Of a stretch of 33,007 nucleotides of DNA, positions 7,131 to 16,216 are shown in pieces; the stretch's first letter is position 1; each line of letters starts with the position of its first letter. The stretch is from CAZNDN01 sp964571815 (lineage in GTDB: Bacteria; Fibrobacterota; Chitinivibrionia; Chitinivibrionales; WJKA01), in assembly GCA_964571815.1 (NCBI GenBank), contig CAZNDN010000032.1:1-33007 (forward strand), in the 5' to 3' direction. The notes under the pieces are model-generated. The model worked only from the letters and a program-made list of their open reading frames with translations, ran no database searches and was not told the DNA's origin. Made by a program: the position numbers and the translations under genes.

Positions 7131-9046
7131 TGGCCTACGTCAACAAACTGTTCAACACGAATTTCCTGGAGTACGCTTCGTACGTAATCAAGGACCGGGC
7201 GATACCGCATATCAACGACGGTTTGAAGCCGGTCCAGCGGAGGATCCTTCATTCCCTGAACGAGATCGACGACGGGAAGTTTCACAAGGTGGCCAATGTC
7301 GTAGGCCACTCCATGCGCTACCATCCTCACGGTGACGCATCGATCGGCGCCGCACTGGTGTACCTTGCCAACAAGGAGTTGTTCATAGACAAGCAGGGCA
7401 ACTTCGGCAACATCCTCACCGGCGACGATGCATCGGCGGCCCGCTATATCGAGTGTCGCCTCTCTCCCCTGGCCCGTGAAGTGCTGTTCAATCCCGAAAT
7501 TACCGAATACGAGCCGTCGTACGACGGCAGGAACAGGGAACCGGTAACCCTGCCGGCCAAGGTTCCGGTGCTCCTGGCGCAGGGGGCCGAAGGTATCGCG
7601 GTGGGAATGTCCACGAGGATACTTCCGCATAATATGATCGAGCTGTTGGAGGCTCAGATCGCCTATCTCAACGATGAGCAGCACCTGGTGTTTCCCGATT
7701 TTCTCTGCGGGGGACTGGCGGATGTGTCGGAGTACAGGGACGGCAACGGCAAGATTCTGGTCAGGGCGAAGCTTGACCTGAAAGACCCCAAGCGAATCGT
7801 AATCAGGGAAGTTCCGTTCGGTACCACGACCCAGAGTCTCATAGCCTCCATCGAGGATGCATCGCGGAAAAACAAGCTCAAGATCGCCGGGATCAGCGAT
7901 TTTACCGCCGAGGAGGTGGAGATCGAAGTGCGGCTCGCCCGGGGGGTACACGCCCGGGACACGGTCGACGCTCTCTATGCATTCACCGAATGCGAATCGT
8001 CGGTGGCCGTCAACTGCGTAGTGATCGTCGAGGACAAGCCCCGGGTCATGACCGTCAGTGAGGTCATCCGCTACAACGCGGAACGGCTCGTTGAGACACT
8101 CAAGGCCGAACTGAAACTCCAGCAGGGCAAGCTCACCGACAAGCTCCACGCGAAGACGCTTGAGCAGATTTTCATCGAAAATCGTATCTACAAGCGGATC
8201 GAGGAGAAAACCACGGCCGAGGCGGTGGTCAAGGCGGTCCGGGACGGGTTCAAGCCGTTCAAATCACGGATCAAGCGCGACGTAACCAGGGAGGATATCG
8301 AGACCCTGTTGAAAATCCCGATCCGTCGCATATCGGCCTACGATATCAACCGTGCGCAGGAAGAAATGCGGGAGATCAAGCTGCGGCTGAAACAGATCAA
8401 GGACCACCTTGCGGACATCCGCGGATATACGCGCGGTTTCCTCGAGGACCTTGTCAATCGCTACCGTGACCACTACCCCCGCCGCACCGAGCTGGTTTCC
8501 TTCGAGCAGGTGGATGTGAAGGAAGCGGCACAGCGCAACATGAAGCTGCGGTACGACAAGGAGACGGGATACCTGGGTTACGAAGTCAACGGGAACGTGC
8601 TCTTCGACGTTTCGGCCTACGACAGGATCCTGGTAATCAGAAAAAGCGGCGCCTATTCGGTAATTGATGTGCCGGATAAAATGTTCGTGGACAAAGGTAT
8701 GCTGTATTGCGGGTTTGCCGACAAGGAGACCACTGCGAACACCGTATTCAGCGTTGTATACAAAACACCGAAGGGCGTTCCCTACCTGAAGCGGTGCAAG
8801 ATCGAGCGCTTCATCCTCAACCGGGGATATTCCATTATTCCGGAGGGTTGCACACCGGTCAAACTGATTACCGATTCATCCCAGAACCTCATCGTTGAAT
8901 ACAAGCCCAAGCCCCGCGTGCGCGTGCTTCAGGAGGAGTTTTTCGTCGACGAATTCCTGGTCAAGGGGGTCAAGGCGGCGGGTGTCCGACTGGCAAACCG
9001 TGAACTGAAGAGCGCGAAATTCGTCAAGAGCGGCGGTAATTCCTGA
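7130..9046 (+). CDS. parC: Type IIA topoisomerase subunit A (ParC/GyrA-like)
   Basis: A 638-residue DNA-cleaving subunit whose ATG overlaps the parE stop by one base. The winged-helix/tower region begins with NDGLKPVQRRIL. The active-site tyrosine is Tyr106, in AARYIECRL, preceded by QGNFGNILTGDDAS. The helix that contacts quinolones reads HPHGDASIGAALV, so alanines sit where E. coli GyrA has Ser83 and Asp87. The C-terminal region after the coiled coil is short (about residues 460-638), well below the six-bladed pinwheel of GyrA (about 875 residues in total). It also lacks an obvious GyrA box, which argues against a supercoiling gyrase. With ParE this is likely a topoisomerase IV-type decatenase. 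Family assignment is secure; the functional label rests on architecture. Confidence 0.92.
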   Translation: MAYVNKLFNTNFLEYASYVIKDRAIPHINDGLKPVQRRILHSLNEIDDGKFHKVANVVGHSMRYHPHGDASIGAALVYLANKELFIDKQGNFGNILTGDDASAARYIECRLSPLAREVLFNPEITEYEPSYDGRNREPVTLPAKVPVLLAQGAEGIAVGMSTRILPHNMIELLEAQIAYLNDEQHLVFPDFLCGGLADVSEYRDGNGKILVRAKLDLKDPKRIVIREVPFGTTTQSLIASIEDASRKNKLKIAGISDFTAEEVEIEVRLARGVHARDTVDALYAFTECESSVAVNCVVIVEDKPRVMTVSEVIRYNAERLVETLKAELKLQQGKLTDKLHAKTLEQIFIENRIYKRIEEKTTAEAVVKAVRDGFKPFKSRIKRDVTREDIETLLKIPIRRISAYDINRAQEEMREIKLRLKQIKDHLADIRGYTRGFLEDLVNRYRDHYPRRTELVSFEQVDVKEAAQRNMKLRYDKETGYLGYEVNGNVLFDVSAYDRILVIRKSGAYSVIDVPDKMFVDKGMLYCGFADKETTANTVFSVVYKTPKGVPYLKRCKIERFILNRGYSIIPEGCTPVKLITDSSQNLIVEYKPKPRVRVLQEEFFVDEFLVKGVKAAGVRLANRELKSAKFVKSGGNS

Positions 9047-9066
9047 GTATCGCGCGAGGCCGCGTT

Positions 9067-11028
9067 TCAGGCCTCCGCTCCGGCTTTCAACTCTGCCTGT
9101 GCATCGACTACTTCCCGGTTGACTTTTGACATTGCCTCATCCATCCGCGCGGAAATCTCGGGATCGGGCAGGCGGTCGCGGAGCGTGCGAAGCAACTGGA
9201 CGGTCATCCGGAGAACTCGTACCATATCTCCTTCCGGAGGTCCGAAGGCTTCGAGTTCCTTGAGCGTGCAGCCGTTGGTCCAGGCATAAATCGGGGCGGC
9301 AAGAGAGAATTCCATTTCGCGAATCGGCGATGCGATGCCGTGCTTGATCTCTTTTCGCCGAAGCCGGCTGATGACTTTCTCGGCATCGAAGCGAAGACGT
9401 ACGTTGGCGGGGGTAACGACTCGGCGGTTGGCCCGGGACTCTTCGGTTACCAGCGCTCCCAGTACTACGGGAAGCTGTTCTACGGTGCATTCGTCGAAGC
9501 TCCTGGAGAAGTAGAGTTCCGCCGCCTGTATTTCGTAGCCGTTCACGGCTGCCGCAAGCCGGCCCTTGTCGGTCAGTTCGGTGCCGTGAAGAAAGCCGGC
9601 GGACTGAAGAAAGCCCAGGCGGTTGCGAATCTGAGCTTCCTCGCGCCGATACGACTTGCTGATTCCGAAACTCCCCTTTTCGTAGTTGCGGAAGCTCTTG
9701 CGGAACAGCCCCATCGCTTCCTCGCCGAAACGGCTGTAGAGGGTAAGAAGTGTTGCATACGAAGCGGCAAAGCGGCTCTTGATACGCTCGTTCTTTCCGT
9801 ACAGGATTCGCTCGACATGCCGGGGGTCGGCCGCTTCCGGCACCACCTGGGCGTACACGTATCCGACTTCATCCATACCCCTTCTCCCGGCCCGGCCCGC
9901 CATCTGGTTGTACTCGCGGGTCATGAGATAGACAAAGTCAACGCCGTCGAACTTCTCCAGCTCGTCGAAAATAACCGAGCAGGCCGGCATATTGACCCCC
10001 AGAGCGAATGTCGACGTGCAGAACAGCAGCCTGATCAACCCTTCGGTGAACAGCCGCTCCACAAGCTCCTTGGCCGCCGGGAGTATTCCCGCGTGATGAT
10101 AGGCGCACCCGTTTTCCCACATCCTCCTCATTGACTGGAGCCGGTCGTAGTCTTCGAGGCGGTATTGTTTCACCAGTTGGTCCACCAGTTCCCGTACCCG
10201 TTGCCGGCGTTCGGAATCAAGGAGGTTGGCGCGCGCATGCCGCGCGGCGTTTCTTTCGCAGGCGCGGCGATTGAAGCAGAAGTAGAGGATGGGTGCGCGG
10301 TCTTCGCCAAGCACGTGGGACACGACTTTCAGCGACGAAGGGCGTTGACGCTGAAAGCGGCGTCGTTGAACCGGGTTTCGCCGATACTTTTTCCGAACCC
10401 CCTTCAGCGTCATCGATCCGTATTTTGCGCTGAACAGGAAGTGCTTCAGAGGAACGGGACGATGGTATTCCTCGATAACCGCCAACGGCCTCGCCCGCAC
10501 GTGCTCCATCCAGGCGGCAAGTTCTCTGATATTGGGTACCGTTGCACTCAGGCACATGAATCGAATAGTGTGTGGGGCGAGAATGATGCTCTCTTCCCAG
10601 ACGGTGCCCCGTTCCGGGTCGTCCAGGTAATGGATTTCGTCGAACACGGTGTAGAAAACGTTGTCGAGCCGGGAAGAATCTTCAAGGATGAGGTTGCGAA
10701 AAATCTCGGTGGTCATTATGAGAAGCCGGCCGTCGGGATTCATGGTAACGTCGCCGGTGTGGATCCCCACCGTCTCTTCACCGAAGCGCTTGCGGAAATC
10801 GCGATACTTCTGATTGGAGAGCGCCTTGATCGGCGCCGTATAAATGACGCGCATTCCTTTGCGCAACGATTCTTCGACGGCGTACTCGGCAATCAGGGTT
10901 TTCCCGCATCCGGTGGGAGCGGCAACAATAAGCGACTCTTCACGGTCTATTGCGCCGACCGCCTGCCGCTGAAATCCGTCGAGTGTGTAGCCAAGATACT
11001 GCACGTGGAAACCGATGTGGGAATACAC
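9067..11028 (-). CDS. Ski2-like DExH-box helicase
   Basis: A 653-residue superfamily 2 helicase, probably acting on RNA. Motifs in order: a Q-like segment (residues 16-27), Walker A APTGCGKT (37-44), motif Ia TAPIKALSNQKY, motif II DEIH (130-133), motif III SAT (161-163), motif V-type region GVNMPA, and motif VI QMAGRAGRRG. Motifs Ia and VI and the DEIH box are characteristic of the Ski2/Mtr4/HelY group. The C-terminal 200 residues are helical, and the protein is much shorter than eukaryotic Mtr4 or actinobacterial HelY (about 900), so the arch and a full DSHCT domain seem absent. It converges on parC with only 20 bases between stops, and it is divergent from the following glycosyltransferase. 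A role in RNA surveillance or decay is inferred from the family only. Confidence 0.9.
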   Translation of the reverse strand: MYSHIGFHVQYLGYTLDGFQRQAVGAIDREESLIVAAPTGCGKTLIAEYAVEESLRKGMRVIYTAPIKALSNQKYRDFRKRFGEETVGIHTGDVTMNPDGRLLIMTTEIFRNLILEDSSRLDNVFYTVFDEIHYLDDPERGTVWEESIILAPHTIRFMCLSATVPNIRELAAWMEHVRARPLAVIEEYHRPVPLKHFLFSAKYGSMTLKGVRKKYRRNPVQRRRFQRQRPSSLKVVSHVLGEDRAPILYFCFNRRACERNAARHARANLLDSERRQRVRELVDQLVKQYRLEDYDRLQSMRRMWENGCAYHHAGILPAAKELVERLFTEGLIRLLFCTSTFALGVNMPACSVIFDELEKFDGVDFVYLMTREYNQMAGRAGRRGMDEVGYVYAQVVPEAADPRHVERILYGKNERIKSRFAASYATLLTLYSRFGEEAMGLFRKSFRNYEKGSFGISKSYRREEAQIRNRLGFLQSAGFLHGTELTDKGRLAAAVNGYEIQAAELYFSRSFDECTVEQLPVVLGALVTEESRANRRVVTPANVRLRFDAEKVISRLRRKEIKHGIASPIREMEFSLAAPIYAWTNGCTLKELEAFGPPEGDMVRVLRMTVQLLRTLRDRLPDPEISARMDEAMSKVNREVVDAQAELKAGAEA

Positions 11029-11089
11029 TCGCCAACTGTGGAGAATTTCGGACTGTCCCGTTGCGGGTATGTAAAACTATATTATTGCC

Positions 11090-12691
11090 GTGCGTGGAAG
11101 AAATCCGACACCCGCGGAGTTGCATCCTCATCTCGGCGGCCGCATGCATGGAGGAGCGGTCGCGGCGGTGGCGGTGGCCGGCTTCGCGGCGGCGCTGCTT
11201 GCACCTCGTCTGTTTGCCGGCATGTTGGAGGGTCCCGAGGGCACTCGATGGGTCGGGGCCGCGGTTGCCTGGGTCGGTGGGATGGCCACCCTGTGGGTGT
11301 CCGTCTATCCACTCCTGCACCGGCGGTTCGGCGCACACGAACCGGCCCTGGCAGCCGGTGTAATTCTGTTGTTTGCGGGCCTTATTCTCTTCGTTGTGTC
11401 GCAGAGGCTTACTTCGGGACTGCGTTTTCTTGAGCCCTACAACGCCGCCATGATTGCCCGGGCCGCGCGGTTTGAAAACCTTTACGCAGACCCTTCAAGC
11501 CATCCAGCCGGCGCTATCTACGGGCCCCTTCTGTTTATTCTTTGTGCTCCGGCCGTCCGGCTGGGGCTCACCCCGGCCGTTGCCGGACGGTTGGTTTCCC
11601 TCGCCGGTGTGATCGGCACCTGTGCGTGCGTCTATGGATGCACTCGTCGCATGGGCGGCGGAGTCCGTCGCGCTCTGTGGGCCGTCGCCCTTTTCACGGC
11701 AACGTACGGAATTGCGGGCAAACTCTACGACACGGTTGCAGTGGACCCTTTGCTCATGGCGCTGCTTTCCTGTGCCCTGTACTTCTTTCTGGGCAACACC
11801 GAGCGCGACGACCTCCTTGCCCTGAGCGCTTCGGCGCTCGCCTGCCTGACAAAGCAGACCGCCGTGCTTGCTCTCTCCGTTGTGGTCGTGGGGGTACTGG
11901 TGCGGCGCCGCCGAGCCCGGACGTTCTTCCCGCTTGTGCTGCTTGTCGCCGCGTTCGGGGGGACGCTTCTCCTCTCCGGCGGAAGCGCCTGGGACTATCT
12001 TGTCCGCTACCCCCTCAACCACCCCTTCCGCGGGCTTCCGGGGGGACGTGTGCCGGTGAGGCTGCTCTTGCTGCAATTTCCTCTCCTGGTTGCGGCCCTG
12101 GCCGAATTCTCTCGGCGTCGTCACCCGCGGTTTCTGTGTTTCTTCGTCGCGGTATTCATCTCCTCCCTGCTCGGTCTGGTCAAGGCCGGCGGCTGGATCA
12201 ACGCACTTTTTCCTTTCGAGCCTCTTCTGTGTGTCGCGGCCGCGCCGACTATGGCCCGGCGAAAGATACTTCTTGTGGGACAGCTCGTGCTCGGACTGTT
12301 CAATCCCCTTGCCGCGCTCTATCCGTGGAGCACCGTCCGGGACGTGGATCGAGCGGCAATTACGCTGGCACAATCGGTTGAAGGTGACGTGTGGTTTCCG
12401 GCGGCAACTCATCTCTACTATCGGCTCGACAAGCAGCCCTGGGACCACTTCGCGGCCGTTGACAATATCACCTGGGCCGGCCGTGAGCCTCCCGGACGGC
12501 TGGTAAATGCGCTTTCCAACCGGCGCTTCGATTTGATTATCCTCAAGACGGATGCCGAGAAGTTCCTCCGAGCGATGCACCCTGCACTCGTACAGGCACT
12601 TGACACGAATTACACCCGCCTTCTACGCGGCCGTCTCGTGGTGTACACCCCTGTGTACTACGACTCACTGGTTCCCGGAGACTATGCGTGA
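11090..12691 (+). CDS. Polytopic membrane glycosyltransferase-like protein (GT-C/GT39-like)
   Basis: A 533-residue integral membrane protein with about ten hydrophobic segments in residues 20-420 and a soluble C-terminal portion of about 115 residues. The layout, a first extracytoplasmic loop with an acidic motif (FLEPYNAAMIARAARFENLY), and a CLTKQTAV segment resemble GT-C fold transferases of the PMT/ArnT type, which use polyprenyl-linked sugars at the periplasmic face. The canonical Asp-Glu pair of GT39 is not clear, so the activity is uncertain. The start is ambiguous: GTG at 11090 or ATG at 11144 (residue 19), neither with a strong Shine-Dalgarno. The stop overlaps the next gene as TGATG, so it is coupled to a GT9 transferase. 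Together they probably build a surface glycan or lipopolysaccharide core. Confidence 0.75.
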   Translation: MRGRNPTPAELHPHLGGRMHGGAVAAVAVAGFAAALLAPRLFAGMLEGPEGTRWVGAAVAWVGGMATLWVSVYPLLHRRFGAHEPALAAGVILLFAGLILFVVSQRLTSGLRFLEPYNAAMIARAARFENLYADPSSHPAGAIYGPLLFILCAPAVRLGLTPAVAGRLVSLAGVIGTCACVYGCTRRMGGGVRRALWAVALFTATYGIAGKLYDTVAVDPLLMALLSCALYFFLGNTERDDLLALSASALACLTKQTAVLALSVVVVGVLVRRRRARTFFPLVLLVAAFGGTLLLSGGSAWDYLVRYPLNHPFRGLPGGRVPVRLLLLQFPLLVAALAEFSRRRHPRFLCFFVAVFISSLLGLVKAGGWINALFPFEPLLCVAAAPTMARRKILLVGQLVLGLFNPLAALYPWSTVRDVDRAAITLAQSVEGDVWFPAATHLYYRLDKQPWDHFAAVDNITWAGREPPGRLVNALSNRRFDLIILKTDAEKFLRAMHPALVQALDTNYTRLLRGRLVVYTPVYYDSLVPGDYA

Positions 12692-13746
12692 TGGGGCCGG
12701 CAGCGTTTCTACGATGGCGTGCCCGCGGATTTCTTCGCCGGGCCGTGCGTCGTGTTCCCCGGCAATCGCCGGCAACGCCGCCCGCTCGTGTCCTGTGCCT
12801 TGTCTGCGGCGGGATCGGCGACCGCCTGACGACTCTGCCGGCGCTCCGCCTCCTCAAGCAGCGCTATCCCCTCATTCACCGGTGCGTTGTATGGATTGAC
12901 GGGGAACTGGACGCTGTCGCCGGTGAATTCGAAGAAGTGCGCAGCGGAAAATGGAATGCCCTGCTTTCGGCGCTTCGTGCTCCGGACATGGTATTCGTTT
13001 CGATTCAGGGAGTTTTCAGCGTGTGGACGGAGATGTGTGCGCTCGCAAGCCGTGCTCCCATCCGAATCGGTCCGCGCAGCCCCGACTGCGCCCCGGGCAC
13101 ATCGGTCTACACCGACGAATACGTCTTCCGGCTCGATCGGCACGTCACGCGGGTCAACTACGATGCTGTCGGGGGCACGCACGGGGACCGGGAACCCGTG
13201 CCCTACCCGGTTTCCCCGGCTGCGTCGTCTTCTCCCGGCCCACCGGGATCGTCCAAACCGCTTGTGCTCCTGCACCCCGGTGTCGGCAAGGGGTATGCGA
13301 TCAAGCAGTGGCCCCCGGATCGGTTCCGCAAACTGGCCGAAACCATCGTCTCATCGGGCGCATGCCGGGTGACGGTCTCGGCCGGGCCCGGCGAACGCGA
13401 CCTCGCCGAATTCGTGGCGGGAGGCGCCCATGCTCACGTGCTTCAGGCAGGCTCCTCAACGGAGTTGTTTGCGAACGCGGCACAAGCCGATCTCGTCGTC
13501 GCCAACGACTCGGGACCGGCACATGCAGCCGCGGCGATCAACACCCCCCTCGTCGTGCTTTTCGGCCCCACGGATCCGCGAAGAGTTGCCCCCATAGGAC
13601 CAATGTGCAGGATTCTGCGCGCAAAATGTTCGTGTTCACCGTGTTTTGACCACCTTCCGAGCTGCCGGCGCGACCGGGAGTGTATGCGCTCCCTGAGTGT
13701 GGACGACGTATTCAGAGGCGTAAGAGAAGCCCTGTCCTTGCCGTAA
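12691..13746 (+). CDS. Glycosyltransferase family 9 (heptosyltransferase-like)
   Basis: A 351-residue GT-B protein of the GT9 family, which includes the ADP-heptose:LPS heptosyltransferases. The N-terminal Rossmann domain begins VLCLVCGGIGDRL, the family's G-x-(I/L)-G-D motif. The C-terminal domain has LLHPGVGKGYAIKQWPPDRF, then NDSGPAHAAAAINTPLVVLFGPTDP, the nucleotide-sugar-binding core. The cysteine-rich segment CSCSPCFDHLPSCRRDREC followed by VDDVF is typical of GT9 proteins. I take the ATG at 12691, which overlaps the previous stop (TGATG); a GTG three bases earlier is the other possibility. The acceptor and whether the sugar is heptose cannot be read from sequence. Confidence 0.88.
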   Translation: MGPAAFLRWRARGFLRRAVRRVPRQSPATPPARVLCLVCGGIGDRLTTLPALRLLKQRYPLIHRCVVWIDGELDAVAGEFEEVRSGKWNALLSALRAPDMVFVSIQGVFSVWTEMCALASRAPIRIGPRSPDCAPGTSVYTDEYVFRLDRHVTRVNYDAVGGTHGDREPVPYPVSPAASSSPGPPGSSKPLVLLHPGVGKGYAIKQWPPDRFRKLAETIVSSGACRVTVSAGPGERDLAEFVAGGAHAHVLQAGSSTELFANAAQADLVVANDSGPAHAAAAINTPLVVLFGPTDPRRVAPIGPMCRILRAKCSCSPCFDHLPSCRRDRECMRSLSVDDVFRGVREALSLP

Positions 13747-14035
13747 GGGTGACACCCGAGAATTATTAACCGCGGGCTCAACCCCGAAGCCTGCCGGCGC
13801 GACTGAGAGCCGCGGGGGCATCTCTAACACGCTTTAATTTCAACATTTTACACAACAGGATGGATTGCTGAGACACCCGCCCGTCAACTCGCCTCAGAGG
13901 CAGACATTTTCGGCCGAAAGTTGAAAGGGGAGAAAATTGCCTGCTTTTGTGGTATATTATACAGAGATCTTCATCCCGGGGGGTAGGGTCACTTGAATCG
14001 AGATTCTCTCATGTTTTTCCCAAAGGTCACGCTGT
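13747..14035. other. Intergenic region before the beta-helix gene
   Basis: The 289 bases hold no plausible gene. Near the left end an imperfect stem pairs CCGCGGGCTC (13770-13779) with GAGCCGCGG (13807-13815), with one bulged G and a long loop; no T-tract follows, so I do not call it a terminator. The right part is AT-rich and contains the candidate promoter at 13950-13958. Confidence 0.4.
13950..13958 (+). promoter_or_regulatory. Candidate extended -10 promoter of the beta-helix gene
   Basis: TGGTATATT is an extended -10 element (TG, one base, then TATATT at 13953-13958). No good -35 box lies 17 bases upstream, as is common for extended -10 promoters. It lies about 80 bases before the ATG at 14036. 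Confidence 0.4.
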
Positions 14036-16072
14036 ATGCTCCGCTTGCCCGAACGTCTCGCCGTATCTTCCATCGTTGGTCCGGCGCTGCTGTTTTCCCT
14101 CCTGTTTGTCGTTCCCTCTGCGGCGCTCGTGGAGGGGGATTTTTCTATTCCGCTGTTCGCCAATATTGTTGATGTAACCGGGGCTCCCTATTTCGCCGAC
14201 TCGACGGGACGCGAGGATGCCACCGAGGCCATCAACCGCGCAATAACCGCGCACCGCGACCAGTGCTGGCAAATCTACCTTCCGGCGGGCACTTACCTGG
14301 TCTCCAATACGATCGGGGGCAGCGAGCAGGGTGGTGACGGGTACCGGTGGATTACGATCCGGGGCCAGGGACCGGGCAAGACCGTAATCAAGCTCAAGGA
14401 CGGGTGCCCGGGATTTCAGGACGTTTCCGACCAGAAGGCCGTCGTTCGGCTCTATCACGGATTTCACAGCACCCACAGCAATCACATCCTTCACCTCACG
14501 ATCAACACCGGCAAGAACAATCCAGGAGCCAACGGGCTCGCTTTTGCCTCGCACAACGGCGGCGGGGTTGAGAACGTCCATATCCTTACCGAAGACAACC
14601 AGGGTATCATCGGTCTTGATCTGGGATATACTTCTCCCGGCCCCCAGTTGGTAAATCATGTCAAAGTCACCGGGTTTGACCGCGGCATACACCTTGCGGG
14701 CGGGCAGTATTCGGCAACGTTCGACGATATCGTCCTGGAGGGACAACGGAGGTACGGGATTTACAATCTTGCGGTTCCCACCCAGATCCGCGGTTTGAAA
14801 AGCACCAATACATGCCAGGCAATCTATACCGGCGGAAGGCTGCTTGTCCTTGTCGATGCCGAACTTCGCGGCGGAGATCCCGCCCGTGATGCCGTCGTAT
14901 CGGGTTCGATGATCTACGTTCGTGACCTGACCGTGGACGGTTACCGGCGATCGGTGTACGACTATGCCCGCCAGGTGTCAATCACCGACCGACACGTTGC
15001 GGAATACTGCTCGGATACGCTTTTCAAGCTCTTCCCCGCCGAAGACCGGTCGCTGCACCTCGATGTGCCGGAGACACCCGATCAGCCGTGGGGGGACCCC
15101 TCCTCGTGGGCGCGCGTAACCGACGCGGATGAAGTCCGGGAGGCGGTGGAACGCGGTGAAACAACGATCTTCTTCCCCGGTCACACCTCGTACAATCTGG
15201 GCACGGTCCGCATACACAACAAGATACGGCGAATCATGGGTTTTTCGGCCCATGTGGGAGGAACTCTTGTTTTCGACAACCCGGATCCCTCCGCGGTGGT
15301 GGTTGTGGACCAGCTCAACTCCTTCGACCTGCGCACCGAGGCCGCCAACCGGGTGGTGATGAAACGGTGCGTGCACACCAACGTCGAAACGACCCCCGCG
15401 GCCGGCGACCTGTTCATTGAAGATTTCTGCTGCGGCAGAATCCTGGTAAATCACTCGCGGGTCTTCGGCGTGCAGATCAACACCGAGGTACACCGGGAAA
15501 CAAAAATTGTCAACAACGGCGGCCTTTTCCGGATCCTCGGCCTGAAGACCGAAGGGGAGAGTACGGTGTTGCACGGCAAGAACGGCGCCCGCTCCGAAAT
15601 ACTGGGCGGGCTCATCTATCCGGCCGACCCCACCATCGGACCGATGTATATCAACGAGAATTCCGACGTATCGATTCTGCAGAACCACGCGCAACTCCCT
15701 TACAAAACCTTCATCCGGGAGATTCGTAACGGTTACGCGACAGTGGACACCTTCCCTGAATTCGGGCAGATGGATGCGTACGTGACCAACTTCGATCTGG
15801 AATTCAACCCGATACGACACAACATGGGAAAGAGCAAGAAGAGTGTCGAAAGACTGCAATTGACGCGCGGGGATGTGGTGTTGAAGGGAATCCGGTCGGG
15901 GCCCTGCGTAATCCGCATGTACTCACCCGAGGGACGCCTTGTGAACCAGTGGGACGGTGTGCCCGAGGTCGACACGTGGAAGGCCGACCACGGGGGATGC
16001 GCCTCCAGGGTGTTCATTATAGAGATTACTCAGGATGGCGAAACCCTGCCGCTGAAACGAATTGCCTTTTGA
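14036..16072 (+). CDS. Secreted right-handed beta-helix (pectate-lyase-superfamily) protein with sorting-like tail
   Basis: A 678-residue exported protein. Residues 1-30 form a clear signal peptide (Arg-rich start, hydrophobic SIVGPALLFSLLFVVPSAA). The next segment, from NIVDVTGAPYFADSTGREDA to IYLPAGTYLVSNTI, matches the N-terminal signature of the Pectate_lyase_3 parallel beta-helix family. Repeating short beta-strands with Gly/Asn turns continue to about residue 330, and a second beta-helix-like portion spans about 345-590. The last 72 residues (607-678) form a small beta-rich module with R-M-Y-S-P-E-G-R-L-V and F-I-I-E-I-T-Q-D-G-E strands. It resembles the C-terminal sorting tails of type IX secretion cargo or FlgD-like Ig modules. 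Catalytic residues cannot be assigned, so polysaccharide lyase, hydrolase or purely structural roles remain open. The ATG at 14036 has AAAGGT upstream. Confidence 0.82.
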   Translation: MLRLPERLAVSSIVGPALLFSLLFVVPSAALVEGDFSIPLFANIVDVTGAPYFADSTGREDATEAINRAITAHRDQCWQIYLPAGTYLVSNTIGGSEQGGDGYRWITIRGQGPGKTVIKLKDGCPGFQDVSDQKAVVRLYHGFHSTHSNHILHLTINTGKNNPGANGLAFASHNGGGVENVHILTEDNQGIIGLDLGYTSPGPQLVNHVKVTGFDRGIHLAGGQYSATFDDIVLEGQRRYGIYNLAVPTQIRGLKSTNTCQAIYTGGRLLVLVDAELRGGDPARDAVVSGSMIYVRDLTVDGYRRSVYDYARQVSITDRHVAEYCSDTLFKLFPAEDRSLHLDVPETPDQPWGDPSSWARVTDADEVREAVERGETTIFFPGHTSYNLGTVRIHNKIRRIMGFSAHVGGTLVFDNPDPSAVVVVDQLNSFDLRTEAANRVVMKRCVHTNVETTPAAGDLFIEDFCCGRILVNHSRVFGVQINTEVHRETKIVNNGGLFRILGLKTEGESTVLHGKNGARSEILGGLIYPADPTIGPMYINENSDVSILQNHAQLPYKTFIREIRNGYATVDTFPEFGQMDAYVTNFDLEFNPIRHNMGKSKKSVERLQLTRGDVVLKGIRSGPCVIRMYSPEGRLVNQWDGVPEVDTWKADHGGCASRVFIIEITQDGETLPLKRIAF

Positions 16073-16216
16073 GGAGCAGATTGCCCGCTGTCTCAGCCGG
16101 AGGGCGGCCGAAGAATCCAGCATTCACGCGGAGATGTCTTGTGTATCTGATAGATCGCTTCCACGTGTTGAAGGGACATCCCGACGGAAAGCGAAGGCAC
16201 AGGGGGAGCGTGGATA

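Noticed and set aside
11495..12580. A 361-codon minus-strand frame opposite the membrane glycosyltransferase
   Set aside because: It is hydrophilic, compositionally biased and fully antisense to a gene with clear membrane segments and coupled translation to GT9.
14978..15859. A 293-codon minus-strand frame inside the beta-helix gene
   Set aside because: No domain or start signal, and the plus strand carries a signal peptide and a recognisable family signature.
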